Shown: positions 34,842 through 45,007, counted from the stretch's first letter. The stretch is 49,870 nt of DNA from Bacteroidales bacterium UBA3143 (GCA_002364735.1 DEZB01000044.1:48793-98662); one strand, 5' to 3'. Numbers and translations are program-made. Notes: generated from the sequence alone by a model not told the origin.

Positions 34842-36833
34842 ATGAGGAATTACAGAAGCTTAACTGCGCATGAAATTGAAGTATTAGAAAAGAATGGTTG
34901 TTGTGCAGATAACTGGGCAAATGTTGAAGTGGCAGAGAAGTTTACACCTAAGTACATTACACATACCAAGTTTTCAGGGAAAATACTGTTAGGTGAGTTC
35001 GAAAATGAATTTGAATTACCTGGTGGATTAACCAAGCACTCATGTATAAGTAGAGCAATTCTTCATAATTGTGAGATTGGGAATAATGTAGTTATCGAAA
35101 ATGTGCAGAACTACATTGCCAACTACACAATTGGTGACAACTGTTTTATTCAAAACATCGATTTAATGCTGGTTGATGGCAAATCTACTTTTGGTAATGG
35201 GGTGAAAGTGTCCGTTTTGAATGAAACTGGAGGACGCGAAGTGCATATTCATGATAAACTCTCAGCCCATTTTGCTTATATATATTCGTTGTACCGCCAT
35301 CGGCCACTGCTTATAGAAAACATGTTTGCTATAATTGATTTCTATTGCCAAAAATATGCTTCAGATAGAGGGAGCGTGGGAAATAACTCTAAGATAGTGA
35401 ACGTTGGCTATATAGGGAATGTTAACATTGGTTCGCACTGCAAAATAATGGGAACCATGAAGCTTGAGAATGGAACTATCAATAGCAATGAGCATGCTCC
35501 TGTGAAAATTGGGCGCAATGTTATTGCACAAGATTTTATTATCTCTTCCGATTCACGTGTAGAGAGTGGAGCGATACTCAATCGATGTTTTGTGGGACAA
35601 GCTTGTCACCTCGAGCAAAATTATTCGGCATCCGATTCTTTGTTCTTTAGTAATTGTCAAGGGATGAATGGAGAGGCATGTGCGTTGTTTGCAGGTCCTT
35701 TTACTGTTACACATCACAAGTCTACATTGCTCATAGCAGGCATGTTCTCATTTATGAATGCTGGTTCTGGTTCTAATCAAAGCAATCATATGTACAAATT
35801 GGGTCCCATACATCAAGGCATTATTGAGCGAGGTGCCAAAACAACCAGTAACTCCTATGTGCTGTGGCCTGCCAAAGTGGGTCCTTTTTCTTTAATTCTT
35901 GGACGACACCACCAGCACGCAGATACCTCCAACTTGCCTTTCTCTTACTTAATAGAAAAGGACAATACCACATACATCGCTCCGGGTGTCAACCTAAGAA
36001 GTGTGGGAACAATACGCGATGCTAAGAAGTGGCCCGAAAGAGATGCAAGAAAAGATCCAAACAAATTAGATTTTATCAATTACAACCTATTGAGTCCATA
36101 CACTATACAGAAGGTGTTTGCTGGCAGACAAATATTAAAAAACTTGCAGAACACAGCGGGCGAAACGTCTGATATATACACCTATCAGAGTTGTATTATA
36201 ACCAATTCGGCTTTAAGGAAGGGGCTGCAACTATATGAAATAGTTACACATAAATTTCTTGGCAACTCCATTATTAAAAGATTAGAGAAAACGGAGTTTA
36301 AAACAAATGCTGAAATCAGAGCTCGCCTGCATCAAGAATGCGATAGTGGCAAAGGGGAGTGGGTGGATCTTTCGGGTTTAATTGCTCCTAAATGTGAGAT
36401 AGATTTGTTGATTTCTCAAATTGAGAGTGGCGAGATCAACAAACTACATCAAATAAATAAGGTGTTTAGTTCGTTGCACAAGAACTATTACAATTTAGAG
36501 TGGACATGGGCTTGGCATAAGATACAAGAGTTTTATCAGATTGATCCAGTAAATTTGACATCCAATGATGTTATCAAAATTGTAGAGAAGTGGAAAGAAT
36601 CAGTCATCAAATTAGATGAAATGATTTATGAGGATGCTAAAAAAGAATTTTCATTGTCATTCAAAACGGGTTTTGGAGCAGATGGTAACACCCAAGAACG
36701 AGCCTTAGACTTTGAATACGTAAGGGGAGCATTCGATAAAAATGAATTTGTTACTACAGTTTTAAAACATATTGAAGACAAGAGAGCATTGGGCGATGAG
36801 CTAATAGTACGCATGAAGCAAGTAGAAAGATAG
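34842..36833 (+). CDS. DUF4954 family protein with left-handed beta-helix
   Basis: 663-aa cytoplasmic protein from ATG 34842 (MRNYRSLTAHEIEVLEKNGC). An in-frame TTG at 34815 would add nine residues and is less likely. Residues about 60-330 contain hexapeptide-repeat sequence (ISRAILHNCEIGNNVVIENV, YTIGDNCFIQNI, YIGNVNIGSHCKIMGTMKLENGTI) as in nucleotidyl- and acyltransferase-type beta-helices. It matches my memory of the Bacteroidota family DUF4954, whose function is not established. The position between fbp and an RNase H gene (2-bp gap) suggests a shared transcript. A sugar-phosphate-related role is possible but is only inference. Confidence 0.82.
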   Translation: MRNYRSLTAHEIEVLEKNGCCADNWANVEVAEKFTPKYITHTKFSGKILLGEFENEFELPGGLTKHSCISRAILHNCEIGNNVVIENVQNYIANYTIGDNCFIQNIDLMLVDGKSTFGNGVKVSVLNETGGREVHIHDKLSAHFAYIYSLYRHRPLLIENMFAIIDFYCQKYASDRGSVGNNSKIVNVGYIGNVNIGSHCKIMGTMKLENGTINSNEHAPVKIGRNVIAQDFIISSDSRVESGAILNRCFVGQACHLEQNYSASDSLFFSNCQGMNGEACALFAGPFTVTHHKSTLLIAGMFSFMNAGSGSNQSNHMYKLGPIHQGIIERGAKTTSNSYVLWPAKVGPFSLILGRHHQHADTSNLPFSYLIEKDNTTYIAPGVNLRSVGTIRDAKKWPERDARKDPNKLDFINYNLLSPYTIQKVFAGRQILKNLQNTAGETSDIYTYQSCIITNSALRKGLQLYEIVTHKFLGNSIIKRLEKTEFKTNAEIRARLHQECDSGKGEWVDLSGLIAPKCEIDLLISQIESGEINKLHQINKVFSSLHKNYYNLEWTWAWHKIQEFYQIDPVNLTSNDVIKIVEKWKESVIKLDEMIYEDAKKEFSLSFKTGFGADGNTQERALDFEYVRGAFDKNEFVTTVLKHIEDKRALGDELIVRMKQVER

Positions 36834-36835
36834 TA

Positions 36836-37471
36836 ATGAGCAAAAAGAAATATTATGTGGTTTGGCACGGTAAGGAAACAGGGGTTTTTGATTCGTGGAA
36901 CTCTTGTAAAGAACAGGTGATGGGCTTTCCTGGTGCAAAGTATAAATCGTTTGAAACCAAACAAGAAGCCGAGGATGCTTATAAACAAAGCAGTAGCGAG
37001 TTTGTAGGAAAAGACAAAAAGAAGCCTAAACTGACGGCTGAGCAAAAACGAAAATATAGTGAACCCATTCAAGAGAGCATCTCTGTAGATGGTGCATGCA
37101 ACTCAAGAAACGGTAGAGCAGAATACCGGGGTGTTTACACCCATAACGCACAAGAGATATTTAAGATGGGACCGTTTGATGATGGAACGAACAACATTAT
37201 GGAGTTTTTGGCCATTGTTCATGCATTGTCCTACTGTAAACGAGAAGGAATACCTCTTCCCATATACTCTGATAGCCGAAATGCCATTTTGTGGGTAAAG
37301 AAAAAGGAAGTTCGTACGAAGCAACCTCGAACTGTCAAAAATGAACCTCTTTTCAATCTCATCGATAGAGCTTTGAATTGGTTAAACGATAATGACGACT
37401 TTCCCAACAAGATATTGAAATGGGAAACCAAAGCTTGGGGTGAAATACCAGCAGATTTCAATAGGAAATAA
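36836..37471 (+). CDS. rnhA: Ribonuclease H1-type protein with hybrid-binding domain
   Basis: 211-aa enzyme that removes RNA from RNA:DNA hybrids. The N-terminal ~45 residues (KKYYVVWHGKETGVFDSWNSC, then FPGAKYKSFETKQEAEDAY) are the caulimovirus-viroplasmin/RNase H hybrid-binding domain. A basic linker leads to the catalytic domain, where the acidic residues are visible in SVDGAC, NNIMEFLAIVHAL, YSDSRNAILWV and the terminal IPADFNRK. The ATG lies 2 bp after the DUF4954 stop. Confidence 0.92.
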   Translation: MSKKKYYVVWHGKETGVFDSWNSCKEQVMGFPGAKYKSFETKQEAEDAYKQSSSEFVGKDKKKPKLTAEQKRKYSEPIQESISVDGACNSRNGRAEYRGVYTHNAQEIFKMGPFDDGTNNIMEFLAIVHALSYCKREGIPLPIYSDSRNAILWVKKKEVRTKQPRTVKNEPLFNLIDRALNWLNDNDDFPNKILKWETKAWGEIPADFNRK

Positions 37472-37697
37472 TTGAGGTGTTAAAAATACGTTTAAAGACT
37501 TTCTTCCAACAGATAATGAAGAAGTAAATAAATCATTATGTCATTATTAGTACACACAATACTTCATTTTGTTGGGTATATGTGATTTTAATCTACTTTT
37601 TACAACTTTTTCATTCTACAATTTGTTATCCTACTTAAATCACTACATAAGGTGTTTTAGGAAATCGAAAGCATTTTATTTTTTTAATTTTTGTGAT

Positions 37698-38519
37698 ATG
37701 ACCGACCATTTAACAGGGTTGATTAAAGAATTTCAACCTCATTCGTTTAATATACCGCTTGATAGAAAAGAACTGGAAGATGTGGTAGAGAAACTCTATC
37801 AATTAATGTTTCCAATATCAACGAAAACCGATATACAACTAATTCATGCCAGACTAACATTGGTAGGTGATTGCCTTTTGAAAAACATTTCAAAAATTAC
37901 CTCTAAGAAGTTTGCTCGCAATGTCATGGAGGAGTTCTTTATAGATTTTCCCAATATTCAACACAGATTGGCAGAGGACGCTTGTTGCTACTTAGATAAT
38001 GACCCTGCCGCAAAGAGTATTGAAGAAGTTGTTTTAACTTATCCCGGATTCTTTGCTTTATGTGTACATCGCATTGCACACAAGTTACATGAATTGGAGG
38101 TGCCATTAATTCCGCGTTTGTTCTCGGAATATGCACACTCTAAAGTAGGTATTGACATTCATCCAGGTGCCAAGATTGGTGAAAACTTGTTTATGGATCA
38201 TGCCACAGGAATTGTTATTGGCGAAACAGCTGTTGTGGGCAATAATGTTAAGATTTATCAGGGAGTTACGCTGGGGGCACTCTATCTGGAGAAGAAACTA
38301 TCGTCAACCAAACGACATCCAACTGTAGAGGATAACGTTGTGATATATGCCGGAGCAACTATTTTGGGTGGAGACACAGTAATAGGACGCTACTCAACAA
38401 TTGGTGGTGGAGCATGGCTAACCCAAAGTGTTATTCCTTACTCTTTGGTATATAATAAAGTAGATGTAAAAATAAAAACAGTGAGAGATTTTGAAGAACC
38501 TAATAACTTTGTTATTTAA
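37698..38519 (+). CDS. cysE: Serine O-acetyltransferase
   Basis: 273-aa acetyl-CoA-dependent enzyme making O-acetylserine for cysteine synthesis. The left-handed beta-helix hexapeptides are clear (VGIDIHPGAKIGENLFMDH, TGIVIGETAVVGNNVKIYQG, TVEDNVVIYAGATILGG), with the catalytic DH pair in LFMDHATG. The frame stays open upstream to 37569, but that stretch is AT-rich and unlike the family, so ATG 37698 (MTDHLTGLIKEF) is used. The upstream gap from 37472 shows only AT-rich sequence. The terminus EEPNNFVI ends in Ile, as in CysE proteins that dock into CysK. cysK lies 116 bp downstream. Confidence 0.93.
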   Translation: MTDHLTGLIKEFQPHSFNIPLDRKELEDVVEKLYQLMFPISTKTDIQLIHARLTLVGDCLLKNISKITSKKFARNVMEEFFIDFPNIQHRLAEDACCYLDNDPAAKSIEEVVLTYPGFFALCVHRIAHKLHELEVPLIPRLFSEYAHSKVGIDIHPGAKIGENLFMDHATGIVIGETAVVGNNVKIYQGVTLGALYLEKKLSSTKRHPTVEDNVVIYAGATILGGDTVIGRYSTIGGGAWLTQSVIPYSLVYNKVDVKIKTVRDFEEPNNFVI

Positions 38520-38635
38520 TTGCTTCACAAATAAAATCAATCACTATAAATTAATCAATCAAACTATAAAATATGATGAACGCAGCGTGAAAACTGAAGT
38601 GTTCAGACAGGTATTTTTTAAAATTTTAAAAGCAG

Positions 38636-39544
38636 ATGAAGTATAATAACATTTTAGAGACAATTGGGAACACTCCACACGTACGTTTAAGTAAGTTGTT
38701 TCCCGATCAGGAAGTATGGATAAAGCTTGAAAAACAAAATCCAGGTGGAAGCATCAAAGATAGAATTGCTCTTGCAATGATTGAAGAGGCAGAAAAAGAA
38801 GGACTGTTAAAGCCAGGTGGGGTAATTATAGAGCCTTCTTCTGGCAACACTGGTGTAGGTGTTAGCTTTGTTGGACTAATGAAAGGCTACAAAGTGATGG
38901 TTACAATGCCCGAATCTATGTCAACCGAGCGACGCAAATTAATCTCGCTTTATGGAGCAGAGTTGGTTTTAACTCCTCGTGAACTGGGAATGAAAGGAGC
39001 AATTGCTAAAGCTGAGGAATTGAAAGAATCGATCGAGAATGCGTGGATTCCGCAACAGTTTCGCAACATGGCTAATCCGAATATACATGCCAGTGCAACA
39101 GCCCAAGAGATTATAGCTGATTTTCCTGAGGGATTTGACTATTTAATAACCGGAGTGGGCACTGGAGGTCACATTACGGGTGTAGGTACAGAATTAAAGA
39201 AATTATTCCCAAATATTGAAGTTATTGCAGTTGAACCAGTGGAATCTCCTGTTATATCTGGAGGCAATCCTGGTCCTCACGGGCTTCAAGGAATTGGTGC
39301 AGGATTTATACCCGATACATTGGATGTACAGGTTTTGGATAGTGTTATTCAGGTAGCAAAAGAAGAGGCTTTTGAGTATACACGCAAAATGGCGCAAGTG
39401 GAAGGTATTTGCTGTGGTATTTCTACAGGAGCATCATTGGCTGCAGTTGCCAAAAAATGTGGTAAGCTAACCAGCAAAAAGAAAATCCTTACCTTCAATT
39501 ACGATACGGGCGAAAGGTACTTCTCTGTAGAGGGACTTTATTAA
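38636..39544 (+). CDS. cysK: Cysteine synthase A (O-acetylserine sulfhydrylase)
   Basis: 302-aa PLP enzyme converting O-acetylserine and sulfide to cysteine. The PLP lysine is in NPGGSIKDRIA (about residue 42), the substrate loop is EPSSGNTGVG, the phosphate loop is TGVGTGGHITGVG near 178, and GISTGAS lies near 264. It is directly downstream of cysE, the gene for its partner in the cysteine synthase complex, and ends at a strong terminator. CysM is possible but the overall length and motifs favour CysK. Confidence 0.94.
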   Translation: MKYNNILETIGNTPHVRLSKLFPDQEVWIKLEKQNPGGSIKDRIALAMIEEAEKEGLLKPGGVIIEPSSGNTGVGVSFVGLMKGYKVMVTMPESMSTERRKLISLYGAELVLTPRELGMKGAIAKAEELKESIENAWIPQQFRNMANPNIHASATAQEIIADFPEGFDYLITGVGTGGHITGVGTELKKLFPNIEVIAVEPVESPVISGGNPGPHGLQGIGAGFIPDTLDVQVLDSVIQVAKEEAFEYTRKMAQVEGICCGISTGASLAAVAKKCGKLTSKKKILTFNYDTGERYFSVEGLY

Positions 39545-39556
39545 TAAAACAGTTGA

Positions 39557-39585
39557 AGAGACGCAAATTACTGCGTCTCTTTGTT
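39557..39585. terminator. Bidirectional terminator between cysK and mfd
   Basis: AGAGACGCA (39557-39565) pairs perfectly with TGCGTCTCT (39572-39580), with a 6-nt loop and T-rich sequence on the plus side. It lies in the 53-bp gap between the convergent cysK and mfd genes and can serve both. Confidence 0.85.
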
Positions 39586-39597
39586 ATTTCTGAATAA

Positions 39598-42500
39598 TCA
39601 CTTCTTTTTAATTTCATCCAAAATAGCCACTGCATTTTCCACAGTAGTTACATTTTTAATAGCAACTGACCGTTTCTTACCCATTTCTCTCAATTTGCAA
39701 GAGCGCGGGTTGCTCATGACATAAGCTATCAGTTGATCAAACTCAGAAGAGTGATAATAGGGTGAATCTTTATCATTTAATAGATGAATGATCATTTGTT
39801 GATTTTTCAAAACTATTTTCTCAATCCCCATAGATTTGGCTAAGCGTCTCAAACGTACAATGCGCATCAACTCTTTTCCCTGTGGAGGGATTTTACCAAA
39901 ACGATCTTCAAGTCGTTTTGAGAATTCAAATAATTCAAGCTCTTTTTCTAAACCATCCAATTCGCGGTATATTGCAATACGTTCTGCATCATTGGGGATA
40001 TACATCACTGGGAACATTAACTCTAAATCGCTTTCAACTAATACGTCTTCGACAAATGTTTTTTCTTCTGCTTCGTTTTCTTCAGCTCCATTGTTACTAT
40101 ACAATTCACTAAATTCCTCTTTGCGCAATTCCTGCACTGCTTCTTTCAATATTTTTTGATATGTTTCATATCCTAAATCGGCAATAAATCCGCTTTGCTC
40201 AGCACCCAACAGATTACCCGCTCCACGTATATCGAGGTCTTGCATAGCTATATGAATACCACTTCCCAATTCTGAAAAATTTTCTATAGCTTGCAGTCTT
40301 CTTTTAGAATCGGTGCTCAAAGTATAGAGAGGTGGTGCAAGAAGGTAACAAAACGCTTTTCGATTACTCCGACCCACCCTACCACGCAGCTGATGTAAAT
40401 CACTCAGCCCGAAGTTTTGAGAGTTGATTACAATCATCGTATTTACATTGGGAATGTCAATGCCCGACTCGATAATGGTGGTGGAGATTAACACATCAAA
40501 GTCGTGATTGATAAAGTCACGTATCACCTTTTCCATCTCTTTGGGATCCATTTGACCGTGACCCACCCTAATCCTTACGTCAGGTATTTCACGTTTAATG
40601 AGCGCTTCCATTTCGTAGATGTTCTGAATGCGATTGTTTACAATAAATACTTGCCCATTTCTACTCAGTTCGAAATTGATTGCCTCACGCATAATTTCGA
40701 GATCGAAAGTATGCACTTCAGTCTGTACTGGATATCTATTGGGGGGTGGAGTGGAAATGGTTGTTAAGTCGCGCGACCCCATGAGCGAAAACTGCAACGT
40801 GCGGGGAATGGGCGTAGCGGTCATCGTTAAGGTGTCAACATTTATCTTCATTTGTTTCAGCTTTTCTTTTACCGAAACACCAAACTTTTGTTCCTCATCA
40901 ATAATCAATAGGCCTAAATCTTTAAACTTTACATCTTTGCCCACCAAACGGTGTGTGCCAATTAATATATCTATTTTGCCCTCCGACAACTCAGCAAGTA
41001 GCTCTCTTTGTTCTTTAGGCGTACGGGCACGGCTTATATAATCTATCTTGCAAGGAAAATCTGACAATCGCTCACTAAATGTATGGTAATGTTGCGTAGC
41101 AAGCACAGTGGTAGGCACCAAAACAGCAACTTGTTTGTCATCAGTTACGGCTTTAAAGGCAGCCCTTATTGCTATTTCTGTTTTGCCAAAACCAACATCG
41201 CCACACACCAATCTGTCCATTGGTATGGATTTTTCCATATCGCTTTTCACATCGTTGGTCGCTTTTAGCTGGTCGGGCGTATCTTCATATTTAAATGATG
41301 CCTCCAGCTCTGTTTGCAAATAACTATCGGGCGAATAGGCAAAGCCTTTTTCTTGATTTCGCTGTGCATATAGCTTGATTAAATCGCGCGCAATGTCTTT
41401 AATCTTCGACTTCGTGCGTTGTTTTACTCTTTCCCATGCACCAGAACCAAGTTTGTTAATGGTGGGTGCATCACCTTCTTTACCTTTATACTTCGATATT
41501 TTGTGAAGCGAATGAATAGAAACAAAGACGGCATCATTATTCAGGTAAGTAAGCTTGATAACCTCTTGAACATTCTCTCCCTCTTTCATTCGCACAAGTC
41601 CTGCAAACTTGCCAATACCGTGATCCATGTGAACCACATAGTCGCCAATCTGAAATTGATTGATCTCTTTAAGCGATAAAGCCATTTTGCCCGAGCGAAC
41701 CTTGTCCGACTTGAGGTTGTATTTGTGAAAACGGTTGAAGATTTGATGATCGGTGAAACAGCATATTTTAAGCGTATCGTCTACAAAACCTTCATGCAAA
41801 GTTTTATTGATAGGAGAGAGAGGGATTTTATCACCCCTGTCTTCAAAAATAACCCGTAAACGTTCTTGTTGTTTTTCGCTATCAGAAAGAATATAGATTG
41901 TGTAACCTTGTTTGACGAAGCTATTTAAAGAATCGCTTATCAGATCGAAGTTTTTGTGAAACAAAGGTTGAGGAGTGGTGTTAAACTGCAAAGTTGCTTC
42001 AACTTTGTCAGTTCCTTTTGTATCGAAGCGTATGTGTTTGAAAGGCTTGATTGCCAATCTAAATTCACTTTGTGAAAGAAGGTTTGGCTTAGTAGTCTCC
42101 ACTTCATTCAAATCTATTCGCACTTCATCAACAAATACTGCCTCTATGCGACTTTCAATCCATTGCATATCTTCAAAGCCTATAATAGTATTGGTATTGA
42201 GGGCATCAAAAAGTGTGGAGTCTTTATTGTGTTCATTCCTAAAGTGAGGAACAATGCGTATTTGCTCAAACGACTGTTGAGAGAGTTGCGAGTCTATATC
42301 AAAGTTGCGAATGGTTTCCACCTCATCGCCAAAGAAATCGATACGGTAAGGAAATTCACTTGAATAAGAAAAAACATCTAAAATACTACCTCGAGAAGCA
42401 TACTGTCCTGGTTCGTATACATAGTCGACGTATTCAAAACCATATGAATCGAGCTTTTTAGAAATTGCATCGCTGCCTATTTGGTCATTAGCAGAAAGGG

Positions 42501-42927
42501 TAAGTGTATTTTTCTTTAAAGTAGATTGAGATATTACCTTCTCGGCTAATGCATCGGGATAGGTTACAATGATATAATCTTGGTTGTTCTTTTGCAAACG
42601 TTCCAGCACTTCAGTACGAAGTATTTCGTAAGCTGGGTCAAGTTGACCATATTTTGCAGCACGTTTATATCCAGAAGGGAAGAAAAGCACTTCTTTGTCA
42701 CCTTTTAATTGAATTAAATCGTGATAGAAATAACCGGCATTCTCTAAGTTGTTGAGTATATATAGATATGGCGAGGGAACACGTTCAAATAGAGATGCAG
42801 CAAATAGAGGCTTTGAAGAGCCATGAAGACCTTTAACCGAAAGTGTTTTTACTTCTTTCAGCAATTTACTTGTAGCTGCAATATTGGCATTCGAGCCAAA
42901 TAGATGTAAGAGTTTTGAAATATCCAA
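39598..42927 (-). CDS. mfd: Transcription-repair coupling factor Mfd
   Basis: Helicase/translocase that removes stalled RNA polymerase and recruits UvrA. The parts in order are the UvrB-like N-terminal module (YLYILNNLENAGYFYHDL, then DYVYEPGQYASRGSILDVF), the polymerase-interacting CarD-like domain (QIGDYVVHMDHGIGKFAGL), and the RecG-like motor. The motor has CGDVGFGKTEIAIRAAF, IIDEEQKFGV and TMTATPIPRTL, then the TRG region. The frame opens at TTG 42963 and has no early ATG. I prefer TTG 42927 (1109 aa) because a consensus promoter (TTTG-N20-TACCTTTG, -7 box 42946-42953) would start transcription after 42963. It also matches my recollection of related Mfd N-termini. Confidence 0.93.
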   Translation of the reverse strand: MDISKLLHLFGSNANIAATSKLLKEVKTLSVKGLHGSSKPLFAASLFERVPSPYLYILNNLENAGYFYHDLIQLKGDKEVLFFPSGYKRAAKYGQLDPAYEILRTEVLERLQKNNQDYIIVTYPDALAEKVISQSTLKKNTLTLSANDQIGSDAISKKLDSYGFEYVDYVYEPGQYASRGSILDVFSYSSEFPYRIDFFGDEVETIRNFDIDSQLSQQSFEQIRIVPHFRNEHNKDSTLFDALNTNTIIGFEDMQWIESRIEAVFVDEVRIDLNEVETTKPNLLSQSEFRLAIKPFKHIRFDTKGTDKVEATLQFNTTPQPLFHKNFDLISDSLNSFVKQGYTIYILSDSEKQQERLRVIFEDRGDKIPLSPINKTLHEGFVDDTLKICCFTDHQIFNRFHKYNLKSDKVRSGKMALSLKEINQFQIGDYVVHMDHGIGKFAGLVRMKEGENVQEVIKLTYLNNDAVFVSIHSLHKISKYKGKEGDAPTINKLGSGAWERVKQRTKSKIKDIARDLIKLYAQRNQEKGFAYSPDSYLQTELEASFKYEDTPDQLKATNDVKSDMEKSIPMDRLVCGDVGFGKTEIAIRAAFKAVTDDKQVAVLVPTTVLATQHYHTFSERLSDFPCKIDYISRARTPKEQRELLAELSEGKIDILIGTHRLVGKDVKFKDLGLLIIDEEQKFGVSVKEKLKQMKINVDTLTMTATPIPRTLQFSLMGSRDLTTISTPPPNRYPVQTEVHTFDLEIMREAINFELSRNGQVFIVNNRIQNIYEMEALIKREIPDVRIRVGHGQMDPKEMEKVIRDFINHDFDVLISTTIIESGIDIPNVNTMIVINSQNFGLSDLHQLRGRVGRSNRKAFCYLLAPPLYTLSTDSKRRLQAIENFSELGSGIHIAMQDLDIRGAGNLLGAEQSGFIADLGYETYQKILKEAVQELRKEEFSELYSNNGAEENEAEEKTFVEDVLVESDLELMFPVMYIPNDAERIAIYRELDGLEKELELFEFSKRLEDRFGKIPPQGKELMRIVRLRRLAKSMGIEKIVLKNQQMIIHLLNDKDSPYYHSSEFDQLIAYVMSNPRSCKLREMGKKRSVAIKNVTTVENAVAILDEIKKK

Positions 42928-42945
42928 ATTGTTGATTTTAACACG

Positions 42946-42977
42946 CAAAGGTAGGTTATTCAAGCAAAATCAGCAAA
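42946..42977 (-). promoter_or_regulatory. Candidate mfd promoter
   Basis: On the minus strand TTTG (42974-42977), 20 bp, then TACCTTTG (42946-42953) match the Bacteroidota consensus. The predicted transcript starts near 42939, just before TTG 42927. Confidence 0.55.
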
Positions 42978-43009
42978 ATATTTTAGTTAGGGTAATTAAA
43001 AAACTCCCA

Positions 43010-43276
43010 TTTCGGGTTTCCCAAAAGTCCTTCCCGACTTTAGGTAGAGGTTTCGGGATTCCCGAAAGCACCTCAGGAATGTTTTTTTCAATTTCGGGAA
43101 ATCCCGAAATCACCTCCCGAAATCATTTTGTGATTTCGGGAACTCCCAAAAGTACCTCAGGAAAACTTTTTATGGTTTCGGGAATCCCGAAAGTATCTCA
43201 GGAATGTCTTTTGGGGTTTCGGGAACTCCCGCAAGTGTATCAGTTTTGATTTATGAAGTTTCAGGATTTCCGAAAG
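43010..43276. repeat. 41-42 bp tandem palindrome array (7 units)
   Basis: Seven units begin with TTTC at 43010, 43051, 43092, 43134, 43176, 43217 and 43259, a 41-42 bp period. The core of each is a palindrome such as TTTCGGGATTCCCGAAA (43051-43067) or TTTCGGGAATCCCGAAA (43176-43192), followed by a conserved ACCTCAGGAATGTTTTTT-like spacer. The first and last units are degenerate. A larger nested hairpin pairs TCCCGAAATCA (43115-43125) with TGATTTCGGGA (43131-43141). The array lies between the divergent mfd and 5'-nucleotidase genes. The spacers are repeated, so this is not CRISPR. Confidence 0.88.
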
Positions 43277-43580
43277 GAGAGTCCAATAAAAAACAATTAG
43301 TAATAATTTTGCTAAATGGAGGAAACAAAATTTTTTTCTAATCTTGTTGCTTCATATCATCCCAATTGTAATTGGTGCTACCCTACTTGCGTATTCTTTT
43401 AAAACTTCATGTGCTTTATTATCGAAATTGTTTTAACATACACACAATCGAAAAAGAAGGTTTGTTTAGTGAGTAAATTGATTGCAGTTGAACAAAAACA
43501 CTCATTAGTTTGTCAAAAGAGGTAGAAGATTAACTGTAACTCTTTTTTCAAAAGAGTCTATAACTTTATAACAAAAAAAT
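43277..43580. other. Intergenic region upstream of the 5'-nucleotidase
   Basis: About 300 bp of AT-rich DNA after the palindrome array. I see no exact consensus promoter, repeat or RNA gene in it. Confidence 0.5.
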
Positions 43581-45007
43581 ATGACGCTCGATTTGCTTTT
43601 CTTGAATGACGTTCATGGCTATTTAGAGCCACATCCCGATCTGTTTTATAATAATCAAAATGTGTATACTGAAAAGGTTGGGGGGTATGCACGTATTGCA
43701 GCCTTGATTAAAACGTTAAGACAAAAAAACAGTAACACCCTGCTTTTTGATGGTGGTGACACGTTTCATGGCACATTGCCATTAGTCAAATCAAAGGGAG
43801 AAGCCTTAATTCCAATACTCAATGAACTCAGTTTTAAAGCAATGGTAGGTCATTGGGACTTTGGATATGGACCCGAACAATTAAAGAATATATTGTCTCA
43901 ACTCAACTATCCCATGCTGGGTATAAATGTCTTTAACACAGACGGGACCTTGTTTCTAAAACCATACATTATTGTGACGGTTGGAGATATTAAAGTAGGT
44001 GTAGTTGGGATATGTGCCAATATAATTGATAAAACAATGCCCGAGAATTTCAGTGAAGGACTGAAAGTACAAGTGGATTGAAAGAATTGCCCCAACATAT
44101 AAGTAGCATGAAAAGCGAAGGAGCAGATTTGATAATACTACTTTCTCACAATGGCTTCCCACAAGATGTTCATATTCTCAATCAAGTAGATGGCATAGAC
44201 GTTTGTTTGAGCGCACATACTCATAATAGAATCTATGAGAGTGTGCTTGTTAACAACACAATTGTTATTCAGAGTGGTTGTCATGGCTCTTTTTTAGGAC
44301 ACTTACAGTTACATATCAAAAACAAAAGAATTGATACACATACTTACGATTTACGGAAGATTGACTCAAAAATAGAACCAGACGAACATATAGCATCGTT
44401 AGTGAGCGGTGTAACAAAACCCTATGAAGAGTTGAAAAACAATGTTATTGGCACAACTAACTCCATTTTGCACCGATATAATACATTGAATTCTTCGATG
44501 GACGATTTTTTGTTAGCTGCCATCAAGTATGCAAGCAACACAGAAATTGCTTTTTCGAATGGATGGCGATACGGAGCTCCTATTCCAAAGGGTGATATTA
44601 CCGAAATGGATTTGTATAATATAATACCGATGAACCCGATTATCTCTACAGTGGAATTAAGTGGAAAAGAAATTACCGAGATGCTGGAGGAGAATTTAGA
44701 ACGTACATTTTCTTCTAATCCGCTCAATCAAATGGGAGGTTATGTAAAACGATGTGCTGGGTTGCACGTAAACTTTAGAATTGAAAACCCAAAGAATCAC
44801 CGCATTCAAGAAATTTATTTCGCAGACAAACACTTAGAGTCTGATGTCTATTATAGGGTTAGTTATGTAACATCACAAGGTGTGCCCCCTCATATAGGTA
44901 GAAACAGATTTGATTTAGAGATACACGCAGTAGAGGCAATGAAACAATTTCTCTCTGAGGAACCTCAATATTTAGCAGCATCAAAAGAAAGTTTCCATTT
45001 GGTGTAA
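43581..45007 (+). pseudogene. 5'-nucleotidase / SoxB-like metallophosphatase, frameshifted
   Basis: One gene is split into two overlapping frames: 43581-44081 (N-terminal metallophosphoesterase half) and 44078-45007 (rest of that domain plus the 5'-nucleotidase C-terminal domain). Motifs run continuously across the break: LNDVHGYLEP, DGGDTFHG and GHWDFGYG in the first frame, then LLSHNG, LSAHTHN and FSNGWRYGAPIPKGDIT in the second. The change is to the -1 (or +2) frame near 44071-44081, with no obvious slippery site. GHWDFGYG, in place of GNHEFDYG, recalls SoxB-type members. No signal peptide is visible. The cause could be a real mutation, an assembly error or, less likely, programmed frameshifting. 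Confidence 0.82.

Noticed and set aside
43010..43276. Possible CRISPR array or tandem terminators
   Set aside because: Spacers are conserved between units, and no T tracts follow the stems consistently.
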